From assembly GCF_009828925.2 (NCBI RefSeq), contig NZ_WUTY02000001.1, positions 4,308,492 to 4,372,491 on the forward strand: a stretch of 64,000 nt of DNA, in the 5' to 3' direction. Below the pieces are notes generated by a model. That model searched no databases and was not told where the DNA came from. It saw only the letters and a program-made list of their open reading frames with translations. Shown one piece after another: positions 56,057 to 64,000 of this stretch; within the stretch, counting starts at the first letter, position 1; every line of letters begins with the position of its first letter. A program made the position numbers and the translations under genes. This DNA comes from Methylicorpusculum oleiharenae (lineage in GTDB: Bacteria; Pseudomonadota; Gammaproteobacteria; Methylococcales; Methylomonadaceae).

Positions 56057-58162
56057 GTGATGCTGCCAATCGCTTCAATCAATTTAATATCCAGAACCAT
56101 GAATCCTAAAGCCTGTGCAATTGTAATTTTATCTGCAGGAACTGCCAGCATTCCACTCAAGGCGGATGACCATAAACCGCTGGATTTCGGCAAAATGATC
56201 GTCAGCACGCCGCTGCCGCAGTCAACCTCAAATACCGCCCTGCCCGTCACTGTATTATCTGGTGATGATTTAAGACTAAAAGCGGGCAGCACGGTTGGCG
56301 ATACATTAAAAAATGAACTGGGCATTCATAGCCAATCTTTTGGACCTGGCGTAGGCCAACCGGTAATTCGGGGCCAAAGCGGATCCCGGGCGCAAGTCTT
56401 GCAAAACGGCCTGGGCAGTCTGGATGCTTCGGCCTTAAGCCCTGATCATGCCAACAGTACCGAAGCGTTTTGGGCGGATCGCATTGAAGTATTAAGAGGC
56501 CCTTCGACTTTATTGTATGGCGGCGGCGCCATAGGCGGCGTAGTCAATGTCATCGATAACCGTATACCCGATAAAGTGCCGGAACGTCTTGTTGAAGGTG
56601 CCGCCGAGCAACGCTACAACTTTGTCAACGAGGGAAAAACCAGCGCTTTTAGACTAGACGGGGGCAAAGACATGTTCGCGGTTCATTTTGACGGCATGTT
56701 CAGAGAAACTATCCCCATGCAGATTCCAGGTCTTGCCATTGATGAATCGAAAGAAGCCGAAAGTCATGAAGAAGAGCACGAAGAAGACGTTTTCAACAGC
56801 CGGGGCCGGTTATTAAACACTAACAGCCGAACTTACAGCGGCACAGCCGGTTTCTCGATGATAGGAGAAAAAGGCTTTATCGGTTTTTCGGTCAATTATC
56901 TCGATAACAATTACGGCGTTCCTCCCGGTGCGCATGGGCATCATGAAGAAGAGGAAGGTGAGCATGAAGCACATGCTGATGAAGGGCCTGAATCGGTGCG
57001 TATCGATCTACAACAAACCCGTTACGACATGAAAAGCGAAATCAAAGATCCATTTGCATTCGCCGATAGCTTGCGCTTACGTCTCGGTTATAACGATTAC
57101 GAACATGCCGAACTGGAAAACGGGCAAACCGGTACTGTCTATACCAACAGAGGCTTTGATAGCCGGATGGAATTGATACAAAAACCCTGGGCGTTTTTTG
57201 ATCACGGGGTTGTTGGCGCACAAACCAAAAACAGCGAGTTTGAAGCAAAAGGCGCAGAAGCGGTTGTGCCTCGTTCCGATATCAACGGCTACGGCATTTT
57301 TACCGTCCAGGACATTCATACCGGCCCACTAACCTTTGAATTTGGCGCGAGAGTAGAACAACAATTTATCGACGCCGATGGCCGCAAATCCTCTTCTCAT
57401 ACTCCCGTCAGCGGTTCAGCTTCGGCACTTTGGGACATAACGGATCAGGATTCGGTCAGTTTGTCATTCACACGCGCACAGCGCGCACCCGATGTTCAGG
57501 AACTGTACTCTGACGGCCCCCATCTGGCCACGCAAAGCTATGATATCGGTAACGAGAACCTGATTGAAGAAACCGCGCACAATCTGGAATTAGGTTTTCA
57601 TATTGATCGGGAATGGGCCAAACTCAATCTTAACCTTTATCAAAACTGGGCCCAGGACTACATTGCCAGAATCAATACCGGCGAAGAACTAGACCATTTA
57701 CCGGTTTACCGGGCCGGACAACGCGATGCCGAATTTCAGGGCTTTGAAGCTCAACTGACAATACCACTGCTGGAAACGCATTACGGCAGTCTGGATACTC
57801 AGTTTTTCGGCGATTACACGCGCGGACGCTTTACCGATGGTTCGGATATTCCGAGAATGCCACCGCTGCGTTATGGCATGCAAGTAGGCTGGACTCATCC
57901 TGTCTGGGATACCAACGTTCGCATCACGCGCGCGGAAGAACAGGACAAACCAGGCGAAAACGAGACGGAAACAGACAGCTACTGGTTATTAAATTCGACG
58001 ACCAGCTACAAAATTGCCGCAGGCGAAACCACAGACTTCCTGCTGTTTGTTAAAGCGAATAATTTACTGGATCAAACCATTCGCCACTCTGTTTCCTATT
58101 TACGCAATACGGCCCCGGATGCGGGAAGAGCGGTTGAACTGGGCGTAAGGGTTGCTTTCTAA
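56057..58162 (+). CDS. znuD: TonB-dependent outer-membrane receptor, ZnuD-like
   Basis: The 701-residue product has a plug domain (VGDTLKNELGIHSQSFGPGV, PVIRGQSGSRAQVLQNG, DRIEVLRGPSTLLYGGGAIG) and a 22-strand barrel ending in Phe (AVELGVRVAF). A His/Glu-rich extracellular loop (from H293, HGHHEEEEGEHEAHADEG) and a second ESHEEEHEED segment fit zinc capture, as in Neisseria ZnuD. The ATG at 56099 (MNPKACAIVILSAGTASIPL) gives a better signal peptide than the GTG at 56057, so the true start may be there. Cu or Ni uptake is a weaker option given the Zur box. Confidence 0.88.
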   Translation: MMLPIASINLISRTMNPKACAIVILSAGTASIPLKADDHKPLDFGKMIVSTPLPQSTSNTALPVTVLSGDDLRLKAGSTVGDTLKNELGIHSQSFGPGVGQPVIRGQSGSRAQVLQNGLGSLDASALSPDHANSTEAFWADRIEVLRGPSTLLYGGGAIGGVVNVIDNRIPDKVPERLVEGAAEQRYNFVNEGKTSAFRLDGGKDMFAVHFDGMFRETIPMQIPGLAIDESKEAESHEEEHEEDVFNSRGRLLNTNSRTYSGTAGFSMIGEKGFIGFSVNYLDNNYGVPPGAHGHHEEEEGEHEAHADEGPESVRIDLQQTRYDMKSEIKDPFAFADSLRLRLGYNDYEHAELENGQTGTVYTNRGFDSRMELIQKPWAFFDHGVVGAQTKNSEFEAKGAEAVVPRSDINGYGIFTVQDIHTGPLTFEFGARVEQQFIDADGRKSSSHTPVSGSASALWDITDQDSVSLSFTRAQRAPDVQELYSDGPHLATQSYDIGNENLIEETAHNLELGFHIDREWAKLNLNLYQNWAQDYIARINTGEELDHLPVYRAGQRDAEFQGFEAQLTIPLLETHYGSLDTQFFGDYTRGRFTDGSDIPRMPPLRYGMQVGWTHPVWDTNVRITRAEEQDKPGENETETDSYWLLNSTTSYKIAAGETTDFLLFVKANNLLDQTIRHSVSYLRNTAPDAGRAVELGVRVAF

Positions 58163-58304
58163 TCGACACGAAAGTAGAACCATAACGTGACATTAAACAG
58201 AGGTGTCATAAAATTTGCACAAAAGTTCAATATACTTTACCGCATTGTTTTGTTAGCATTTCATCAATATAAACTTTGCCCGTCCACTTAACGCAGGAAA
58301 TTGT

Positions 58305-58991
58305 ATGAGCGATAAAGAATTTAATACTGAAAATCAAAACGGTGGCGTGGACAAAAAAAGACGTTCACTGACAAAAATTGGACTAACAACGCCAGTCATC
58401 GCATCCTTATTGAGTCGCCCGGCTTTTGCTACTCAGTGTTCTGGTAGCGCTTTAGCTTCAGGTAACTTATCAAATCAGGTTGAGTTATCAACTTGTGGGA
58501 CATGTACGTCTATTCAATGGAGTGCAGCAACCCCAGCCGAACTAGCCAGTATAAACATAAGCCTAACCAGCTCAATTGGTACTATTTTTACGATTCCCAC
58601 TTTAACACGTCCAACTAATCCCACCAATTACTCAGGTCTGCCGATTTTATCTGGAACTATTGGACAAGCTCTTGCCGGAACAATTGTTGTTCATGACCAA
58701 TTAAGATTCAAAAATAATACCAGTGATCTATCTGGCACAGAGCCTCATAGAACTCAACTGAAAGCAGCCATACGTTTGTTCACAACCGCCTACCTTAATG
58801 CGCTTCATATTGCTACCAAGGTAAATATTACGTATACGCCTAACCAAGTTCAAACCGCAGTCAACTCAGCATTATTGATTACGACCCCTTCACAACAAAA
58901 TCAACCAAATCGCATCAATATCGTAGCTGTGAATAGTTTAGCTACCAACTACCCTGAAAACGGTACCTCTTGTGCCATTAATAGGACTTAA
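58305..58991 (+). CDS. Exported protein with Tat-like leader; candidate substrate of the HPr-rel-A cluster
   Basis: The 228-residue product begins with a charged region, then KKRR20SLTKIGLTTPVIAS and a SRPAFA cleavage site (after A42), a pattern like the twin-arginine leaders of proteins next to HprK-related kinase genes. The mature part is rich in Thr, Ser and Asn with a C64-G-T-C67 pair, C45 right after the leader and one Cys near the C-terminus. No known domain is recognised. It is first of four co-directional genes (11 bp before the PqqD-like gene). Secretion or periplasmic maturation is likely; function is unknown. Confidence 0.65.
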   Translation: MSDKEFNTENQNGGVDKKRRSLTKIGLTTPVIASLLSRPAFATQCSGSALASGNLSNQVELSTCGTCTSIQWSAATPAELASINISLTSSIGTIFTIPTLTRPTNPTNYSGLPILSGTIGQALAGTIVVHDQLRFKNNTSDLSGTEPHRTQLKAAIRLFTTAYLNALHIATKVNITYTPNQVQTAVNSALLITTPSQQNQPNRINIVAVNSLATNYPENGTSCAINRT

Positions 58992-59002
58992 TAAAACAGC
59001 CT

Positions 59003-59320
59003 TTGAGTCTAAAAGTGAATTACTGGTCCTGGCCTTACGATCTGGCTATTAAAATTAGTGTATGGGAAGATGGGGCTGTGATATTTAATCAATTAACTCA
59101 AGATACGCATTTATTAAAAAGCCCTTCCGTATGGATTTTAAGAAAACTAGAATTCAACTGTTTGAGTCTCGATGCTCTGGCAATGCTGGCAATCCAGGAA
59201 GATATCATGATGGATGATAAAGACAGCCGCAAATCTCTTGAAATCTTTTTAAACAGCTTAGAACAACTGGATTTACTGACATCAACTTACAATGAAAGTT
59301 TGGGCAACTCGTTAGCGTGA
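59003..59320 (+). CDS. PqqD-like small protein (HPr-rel-A system peptide-chaperone type)
   Basis: The 105-residue product starts at a TTG (an in-frame GTG is at 59015) without a clear RBS; the start is uncertain. The pattern WEDGAVIFNQLTQDTHLLKS followed by SVWILRKLE and LEIFLNSLEQLDLLTS is that of PqqD-type wing-helix proteins, which bind leader peptides in RiPP pathways. Its stop overlaps the GTG of the kinase gene (GTGA), indicating translational coupling. Confidence 0.75.
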   Translation: MSLKVNYWSWPYDLAIKISVWEDGAVIFNQLTQDTHLLKSPSVWILRKLEFNCLSLDALAMLAIQEDIMMDDKDSRKSLEIFLNSLEQLDLLTSTYNESLGNSLA

Positions 59321-60174
59321 AAAGTTATTCCGTCAAAACAGGCCCTTTCCTTTCATGTCTAAGCACGTCATTACCCTCCGTCATTACCAGCCTGGAATTA
59401 CTCTATCCAGGCATGATCTCTAACTATCAAGATGATTTTTACGACTTCCATATCAAGCTTTCAACACCACAAACAATACGCCGCTGGCTAAAACCTCAGG
59501 TGGTGTTCTTTTTTGACGGCAAAAAACCGTTCAAACCTTTACCTCTTGACCAAGCTTTTCCGATGTTTGAATGGGGCTTGAACTGGTGTATCAGCCAACA
59601 TTGCCATCACTATCTAATCATTCATGCGGCTGTTGTTGCCAAAAACGATAAGGCTTTAATATTGCCCGGCCAACCCGGCGCAGGAAAAAGCACTTTGTGC
59701 GCAGCACTTATTCATAGTGGTTGGCGTTTGTTATCTGATGAACTTACTCTGCTTTCTTTATCTACCGGTTTAATTTCACCACTAGCAAGACCGATCTGCC
59801 TTAAAAATGAATCCATCAAGGTTATTCAGGATTTTGCTCCTGAAGCTGTATTCGGAAATGTTGTGCATGATACCGTCAAAGGCTCGGTAACCCATGTCAA
59901 AGCACCGGATGAAAGTATTGAAAAAGTAGACATTCCAGCGACTCCGCTTTGGGTTGTGTTTCCCCAGTATCAAACAGATTCCGAGTGCCTGTTAAGTGAT
60001 AAAAAAAAGGGGCTGTCCTTTATGGAACTCGCCAAATTATCGTTCAATTACAACTTGCTTGCTCTTACTGGATTCAATGCTTTAAGCCAACTGGTGGAAA
60101 ATAGCGGTTGTTATGATTTGCGTTACAGCCGCTTGGAAGAAGCAATCCTGTCTTTGGACAATCTGGTTTCTTGA
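59317..60174 (+). CDS. HprK-related kinase A
   Basis: The 285-residue product resembles the C-terminal kinase part of HPr kinase/phosphorylase: LIIHAAVVAKNDKALILPGQ then P-loop G118-QPGAGKS-T126, then GWRLLSDELTLL as Walker B-like segment and SPLARPICLKN. It lacks the HprK N-terminal domain and, as far as can be seen, a full HprK signature, as expected for the HprK-rel-A group. It probably phosphorylates a substrate in the cytoplasm; the target is unknown. Start GTG is fixed by the 4-bp overlap with the PqqD-like gene. Confidence 0.8.
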   Translation: MKSYSVKTGPFLSCLSTSLPSVITSLELLYPGMISNYQDDFYDFHIKLSTPQTIRRWLKPQVVFFFDGKKPFKPLPLDQAFPMFEWGLNWCISQHCHHYLIIHAAVVAKNDKALILPGQPGAGKSTLCAALIHSGWRLLSDELTLLSLSTGLISPLARPICLKNESIKVIQDFAPEAVFGNVVHDTVKGSVTHVKAPDESIEKVDIPATPLWVVFPQYQTDSECLLSDKKKGLSFMELAKLSFNYNLLALTGFNALSQLVENSGCYDLRYSRLEEAILSLDNLVS

Positions 60175-60178
60175 AGTT

Positions 60179-61264
60179 ATGGATTTAACAAAAAATCGTG
60201 TCGCCCAGGTTCTTAAAAACCCCTTAAGCGTTAGCGCCTATTCACCTAAAGACTGGGATTTATTGATTCGTCAGGCCAGACAATCAATGCTTTTAGTCCG
60301 GCTTTATCTTCTGCTGCAAGAAAACGGCTTAATTGATAAGTTGGCTGATAACATTAAAAATCACTTTATTTCCGCCACAACCTATTCGATTAAACAAAAT
60401 CAATCTTTGAAATGGGAGTTTCGCTGTATAGAAAAAGCGCTTACAGAATTGGCTATCCCGGTAATTTTCCTAAAAGGGTCTGCTTATATCCTTGCATCAG
60501 ATCATGCGGAGAAAGGTCGGCTTTTTTCGGATGTAGATATTTTGGTCAATCAAGATGATTTACCGGCAGTTGAAAGCGCATTAAAAAAACATTTGTGGGT
60601 AGGGACACATCAAAATGATTATGACCAACGCTATTATCGGGAATGGATGCATGAACTACCACCCATGATTCATTTAAAAAGACAAACGACATTGGATGTG
60701 CACCATAACATTTTGCCGACAACCTGCAAAACCTGCCCTGACCCCAAAAAACTATTCGCCAATATTGTCAAGATTGAAAACTCGCCGTTTTGGATTTTAG
60801 CGCCTGAAGACAGAGTGTTGCATAGTGCCACCCACTTGTTTCATGAAAGTGAATTTAAACACGGGTTGAGAGATATTTCCGATATCGATTTACTTCTGCG
60901 CCAATTCTCAAGCCAGGAGAATTTTTGGACTCAATTAGTCAATCGGTCTATTGAACTAAAACAACAAATACCCCTGGTTTATGCCTTACGATACGCATCG
61001 ATCATCCTGGCAACACCCTTATCAGAAGACGCATTAAAACGCATTGCGCCCTACACTCCAAGCAGAATTATGCTTAAATTGATGGATTTTTTGTTTCTAA
61101 GAGTATTAATGCCTGAGCATTCCAGTTGCGAGGATATCTGGACCGGCTTGGCTCGTTGGCTATTATTCATCCGCTCGCATTGGCTCAAGATGCCGCTTAA
61201 GTTATTGATTCCCCACTTAGTAAAAAAAGGTTATCAAGCTGTTAATGGTGAAAGTGCGAATTAA
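60179..61264 (+). CDS. Nucleotidyltransferase family protein (NTP_transf_5 type)
   Basis: The ATG at 60179 follows the kinase stop by four bases; the longer frame from 60113 only overlaps the kinase gene. The 361-residue product has VIFLKGSAYILASD and the nucleotidyltransferase motif GRLFSDVDILVNQDDL (G-R-x-x-S-D-x-D), then LDVHHNILP. This family regularly forms the third member of HPr-rel-A gene sets with a PqqD-like protein and an HprK-like kinase. It may transfer a nucleotide or sugar-nucleotide group to the same target. Confidence 0.8.
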   Translation: MDLTKNRVAQVLKNPLSVSAYSPKDWDLLIRQARQSMLLVRLYLLLQENGLIDKLADNIKNHFISATTYSIKQNQSLKWEFRCIEKALTELAIPVIFLKGSAYILASDHAEKGRLFSDVDILVNQDDLPAVESALKKHLWVGTHQNDYDQRYYREWMHELPPMIHLKRQTTLDVHHNILPTTCKTCPDPKKLFANIVKIENSPFWILAPEDRVLHSATHLFHESEFKHGLRDISDIDLLLRQFSSQENFWTQLVNRSIELKQQIPLVYALRYASIILATPLSEDALKRIAPYTPSRIMLKLMDFLFLRVLMPEHSSCEDIWTGLARWLLFIRSHWLKMPLKLLIPHLVKKGYQAVNGESAN

Positions 61265-61392
61265 AACATCGTGCGCGCAAGTAAACTAAAAAAACCTTCA
61301 CCGCCATATGAGACTTAGCAGGCACCTGTTCACCATCAAAGCCCTGATTTACAATCCCTCATTTTAAAACTCCAGCCATTAGCGGATCAATT

Positions 61393-61995
61393 ATGAACAC
61401 AATCGATGCGATCAAAGAACGAAGAGCGGTCAAGCTTTATGATGCGTGTCATCGTATGACCGATGATGAAATTAGCGATTTAATGACCTTGGCCATGCTC
61501 TCACCCACCGCTTTTAATATTCAACATTGGCGTTTCGTTGTCGTCAAAGATCCTGAATTGCGCCGCCAAATCAGGGCGATAGCCTGGGATCAGGCACAGG
61601 TGACCGATGCTTCGTTATTGCTTGTGTTATGTGCCGATTTAAAAGCCTGGGAAAAGCAGCCCGAGCGGTATTGGGCCAACGCACCCAAAGAAGTTCAGGA
61701 TTATCTGATTCCCGCAATAGACACTTACTATCGAGGCAAAGAGCAAGTCCAGCGCGATGAGGCGATGCGCTCCTGCGGCATTGCTGCACAAACTCTGATG
61801 TTGGCCGCGAAAGCGATGGGTTATGATTCCTGTCCGATGGACGGATTCGATTTTGACCAGGCCGCCAAGCTTATCAAGCTACCCGATGACCATGTTATCG
61901 CCCTATTCGTAGCCATTGGCAAGGCCATTCAACCAGCAAAACCCAGAGGCGGACAGTTAATTAGGGAAGAGGTCGTTTTTACTGATACTTTTTGA
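61393..61995 (+). CDS. Nitroreductase family protein
   Basis: The 200-residue product has the family start IDAIKERRAVKLYD, the segment LSPTAFNIQHWRFVVV and GIAAQTLMLAAKAMGYDSCPM, all parts of the FMN-binding nitroreductase fold. It would use NAD(P)H to reduce nitro or quinone substrates, usually as a homodimer in the cytoplasm. It lies 128 bp after the nucleotidyltransferase gene and probably has its own promoter. Confidence 0.92.
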   Translation: MNTIDAIKERRAVKLYDACHRMTDDEISDLMTLAMLSPTAFNIQHWRFVVVKDPELRRQIRAIAWDQAQVTDASLLLVLCADLKAWEKQPERYWANAPKEVQDYLIPAIDTYYRGKEQVQRDEAMRSCGIAAQTLMLAAKAMGYDSCPMDGFDFDQAAKLIKLPDDHVIALFVAIGKAIQPAKPRGGQLIREEVVFTDTF

Positions 61996-62036
61996 AAAAA
62001 CTCGCTAAGTGAGGGAAATAGTTAACGTAACTGTGT

Positions 62037-62106
62037 GTAGGATGTGCTGAACAACGTGAAGCGCATCGTTCGCGATTGATGCGCTTCGTACCTCAGCACA
62101 TCCTAC
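62037..62106. repeat. 70-bp extended palindrome (REP-like)
   Basis: GTAGGATGTGCTGA (62037-62050) is mirrored exactly by TCAGCACATCCTAC (62093-62106), with an inner pair GAAGCGCATC / GATGCGCTTC. Such a GTAGGATGTGCTGAnn..GCGCATC hairpin is a common dispersed element of gammaproteobacteria. Placed between convergent nitroreductase and sbcC genes it may also act as a bidirectional transcription stop. Confidence 0.8.
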
Positions 62107-62189
62107 TTCTTATCTTTGTTTTTCCTGGTGATACGACGGCGGCGCCTTGATGGTAGGGAGCTCGTGTTTGACGGCTGATTTATTAGTCA

Positions 62190-64000
62190 CTATACGGCTT
62201 CCGGCTCAAATACATTTTGCATCACACTCATGCCGTTAGGTTTTTTAACCATTTGCAGTTGCGCTTTTATCCGTTTGTGAACCGCTTCGACATGGGAAAT
62301 GACACCGACCATTTTGCCCTGGGTTCGCAAACTCTCCAGGGTCGATATGACGATATACAGCGTTTCGGCATCCAAACTGCCAAAGCCTTCATCCAAAAAC
62401 AGCGATTCAACCGAACGTCCGTTGCTGGCCAATTCGGATAAACCCAGCGCCAATGCCAGACTGACAACAAAACTTTCGCCGCCGGAAAGCGTTTTGGGGA
62501 CACGGCGGGCGTTTTGCTGATAAGTATCTTCAATTTCCAGCGCTAATCCTTGCTCGCTGGGCATTTGCCTCAGATAAAAACGGCCGCTGATTTTTTCAAG
62601 CATCAGATTGGCCCGGGTCAACAATTGTTCGGCCATTTTATTCTGAACTTTGCGTCTGAATACAGAACCTTGCTCCTGTTCCAGTAACTTCACTTCGGCC
62701 AGACTTTCTTTAACAATATCTTCCTGGGCAACCTGTTTGGAGGATAAAACTTCATACTTTTGCATCATTTGAAGCTGCTTGCCCAGCAGTTTTTCCAGAT
62801 GCGCTATTTCGTGCCCGGTGATTTCGATTTTCTCAGCGATGCTGGCCAATTCCTGCAGCAACTCAGCCTCTGTTAAGTCGGTCATTGCATAAGCACGTTC
62901 TGCATCCAGTTGTTCCTGCAAACGAATCAACTCAGCTTCTTTCTGACTTAACTCCATTGACAAGGCATTTAGGCATTGGTCTATTTCGGGTCTGCGAGCC
63001 AATAAATACTGAAGCTCTATCACTTCGGCAACCGTGTTATAGGCTGTTCCTGCGAGTTCATTTTGCAGTTGATTCATTTGATCCGTCATCTGCCCACTCA
63101 ACAGCGTTAATGAACGCTCTTTTTCAGCTCTCAGTTTTTGCTTTTCCACCAGGGCCAAATGCAAACCGGCGGCTTCTTCAAACTTTAAGCGTTTTGATGA
63201 GCGTTCCAGTTTTTCTGCAAGTTCGGCAATTTTAGTCTGACAAAGCGTGATTTTTCCGGTCAAATCGGCTATTTCGTTGTGCAGATTTTTCTGCCGCAAC
63301 GTATAGCTTTGATAATCCTGACGGCGCTGGTTCATGCGATCAAAAAACAGGTCTTCCTTACCCTTTCCAGGCATAGCCTCTCCGACTAAAGCGAGTTGTT
63401 CCAGCACTTTTGCGGTTAACACTTGCTCGTCTGCCTTGAGCTGTTCCAACGTCTGTTCCAGTTCCACGACTTCCTGAGGCCGGTTCTGGCGCTGCATTTC
63501 AAGACTATCTATGCCTTGCTGCATTTGCTCAAGAAAACTTTCACGCTTGGTAATCAGCGCTTTAATTTGCTCAATCTGCTTGAGTTGGCGGCGGTAGTTT
63601 GCAGCCAGAGCATTGATATTTTTTAATTCTGTGACTTCCGTCTTGAGCAAACGCCTGATACCGCGGCTGTTGTCAATATTCAAATCTTCGCTGGCCGCAT
63701 TCAGGCGATTACACAACGTCAACCAACTGGCACGTATTTGCCTGACTCTTTCCCGGTTAACTTTACTGTTTTCGTTTTGTTTGGTTACGGCTTTGATTTG
63801 CTGGCTGAGACGTTCCGATCCTGCCAGTAAAGCCTGAATTTTGGCGCGCTGATCAGCAAGCGCTTTTTTTGAATCCCCATAAACGGGCGGCTTGTGAGCA
63901 TAGGGATGATTAACAGAACCGCAAAGCGGGCACGGTTTACCATCGACCAAATGCTCTCGATCGAACGCCATTTTCGCAACCAGCGCCTCGTTGGTAACGG
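62190..64000 (-). CDS. sbcC: Exonuclease subunit SbcC, C-terminal part (5' truncated by window edge)
   Basis: The frame is open through 64000 (VTNEALVAKMAFDREHL before the zinc hook), so the N-terminus with Walker A is outside the window. Visible: the zinc hook C-P-L-C in GKPCPLCGSVNHPYAH, a long coiled coil (about 63850-62560), the ABC signature LSGGESFVVSLALALGLSEL and Walker B ESLFLDEGFGSLD. SbcC with SbcD forms a nuclease that cuts DNA hairpins and processes double-strand ends. sbcD would lie beyond the right edge. Confidence 0.95.
   Translation of the reverse strand, partial: VTNEALVAKMAFDREHLVDGKPCPLCGSVNHPYAHKPPVYGDSKKALADQRAKIQALLAGSERLSQQIKAVTKQNENSKVNRERVRQIRASWLTLCNRLNAASEDLNIDNSRGIRRLLKTEVTELKNINALAANYRRQLKQIEQIKALITKRESFLEQMQQGIDSLEMQRQNRPQEVVELEQTLEQLKADEQVLTAKVLEQLALVGEAMPGKGKEDLFFDRMNQRRQDYQSYTLRQKNLHNEIADLTGKITLCQTKIAELAEKLERSSKRLKFEEAAGLHLALVEKQKLRAEKERSLTLLSGQMTDQMNQLQNELAGTAYNTVAEVIELQYLLARRPEIDQCLNALSMELSQKEAELIRLQEQLDAERAYAMTDLTEAELLQELASIAEKIEITGHEIAHLEKLLGKQLQMMQKYEVLSSKQVAQEDIVKESLAEVKLLEQEQGSVFRRKVQNKMAEQLLTRANLMLEKISGRFYLRQMPSEQGLALEIEDTYQQNARRVPKTLSGGESFVVSLALALGLSELASNGRSVESLFLDEGFGSLDAETLYIVISTLESLRTQGKMVGVISHVEAVHKRIKAQLQMVKKPNGMSVMQNVFEPEAV

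Noticed and set aside
1-64000. CRISPR arrays, rRNA and tRNA genes
   Set aside because: I saw no regularly spaced direct repeats, no rRNA-like blocks and no convincing cloverleaf, though short tRNAs could be missed by eye.

Overview
The window looks like chromosomal DNA of a gammaproteobacterium. The most likely group is a methanotroph of the order Methylococcales, but this is inference: no methane monooxygenase, rRNA or tRNA gene lies in the window. The pointers are a PEP-CTERM protein with a VPIPAAVWL-type tail next to a PrsT-type TPR lipoprotein, a bacterial GH57 branching enzyme, an archaeal-type nucleoside/AMP phosphorylase paired with PRPP synthase, a zinc receptor with a classical gammaproteobacterial Zur box, and many short dispersed repeats.

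Layout. 0-10 kb: end of a GH57 glucan branching enzyme, a protein resembling the RelA/SpoT synthetase fold, a di-haem c-type cytochrome, then the TPR lipoprotein and a PEP-CTERM exoprotein preceded by a GEMM-like (cyclic-di-GMP class I) riboswitch and a hairpin. 10.6-24.4 kb: an accessory block holding a truncated DapA-family gene, unrecognised decayed coding sequence, a metal-handling run (small membrane peptide, DUF302, CopB-type ATPase, orphan CheB-like domain, and a P-type ATPase fused to a YihY domain), a vanadium haloperoxidase, a second YihY protein with a DUF883-like partner, and an IS630 remnant. 24.4-26.8 kb: what appears to be a fragment of an integron cassette array without integrase, carrying an unknown ORF, an Mrr endonuclease broken by one stop codon, and an extradiol dioxygenase. 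27-29 kb: repeats around a DUF2934 gene and trxC. 29-39.5 kb: mostly housekeeping genes (DUF2799 lipoprotein, pcm, alginate-export porin, cation/proton antiporter, EF-G paralogue, SOUL protein, PEP synthase). 39.9-40.1 kb: a cluster of four DnaA-box matches in AT-rich DNA. 40.3-47.4 kb: nucleotide phosphorylase/PRPP synthase pair, an ABC exporter, a three-gene apparent phospholipid operon and an orphan MotA. 47.8-55.9 kb: creA, a cold-shock gene, a YdjM-like protein, a lytic transglycosylase, polyphosphate:AMP phosphotransferase and putA. 55.9-61.3 kb: Zur box plus ZnuD-like receptor, then a four-gene HPr-rel-A type cluster (Tat-like leader protein, PqqD-like protein, HprK-like kinase, nucleotidyltransferase). 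The window ends in sbcC.

The best candidates for undescribed biology are (1) the HPr-rel-A cluster with its likely exported substrate, (2) the P-type ATPase-YihY fusion, (3) the RSH-like protein beside the branching enzyme, (4) the compact lipid operon, (5) the DnaA-box cluster, and (6) three families of non-coding mobile or dispersed repeats, one with clear 8-bp target duplications.
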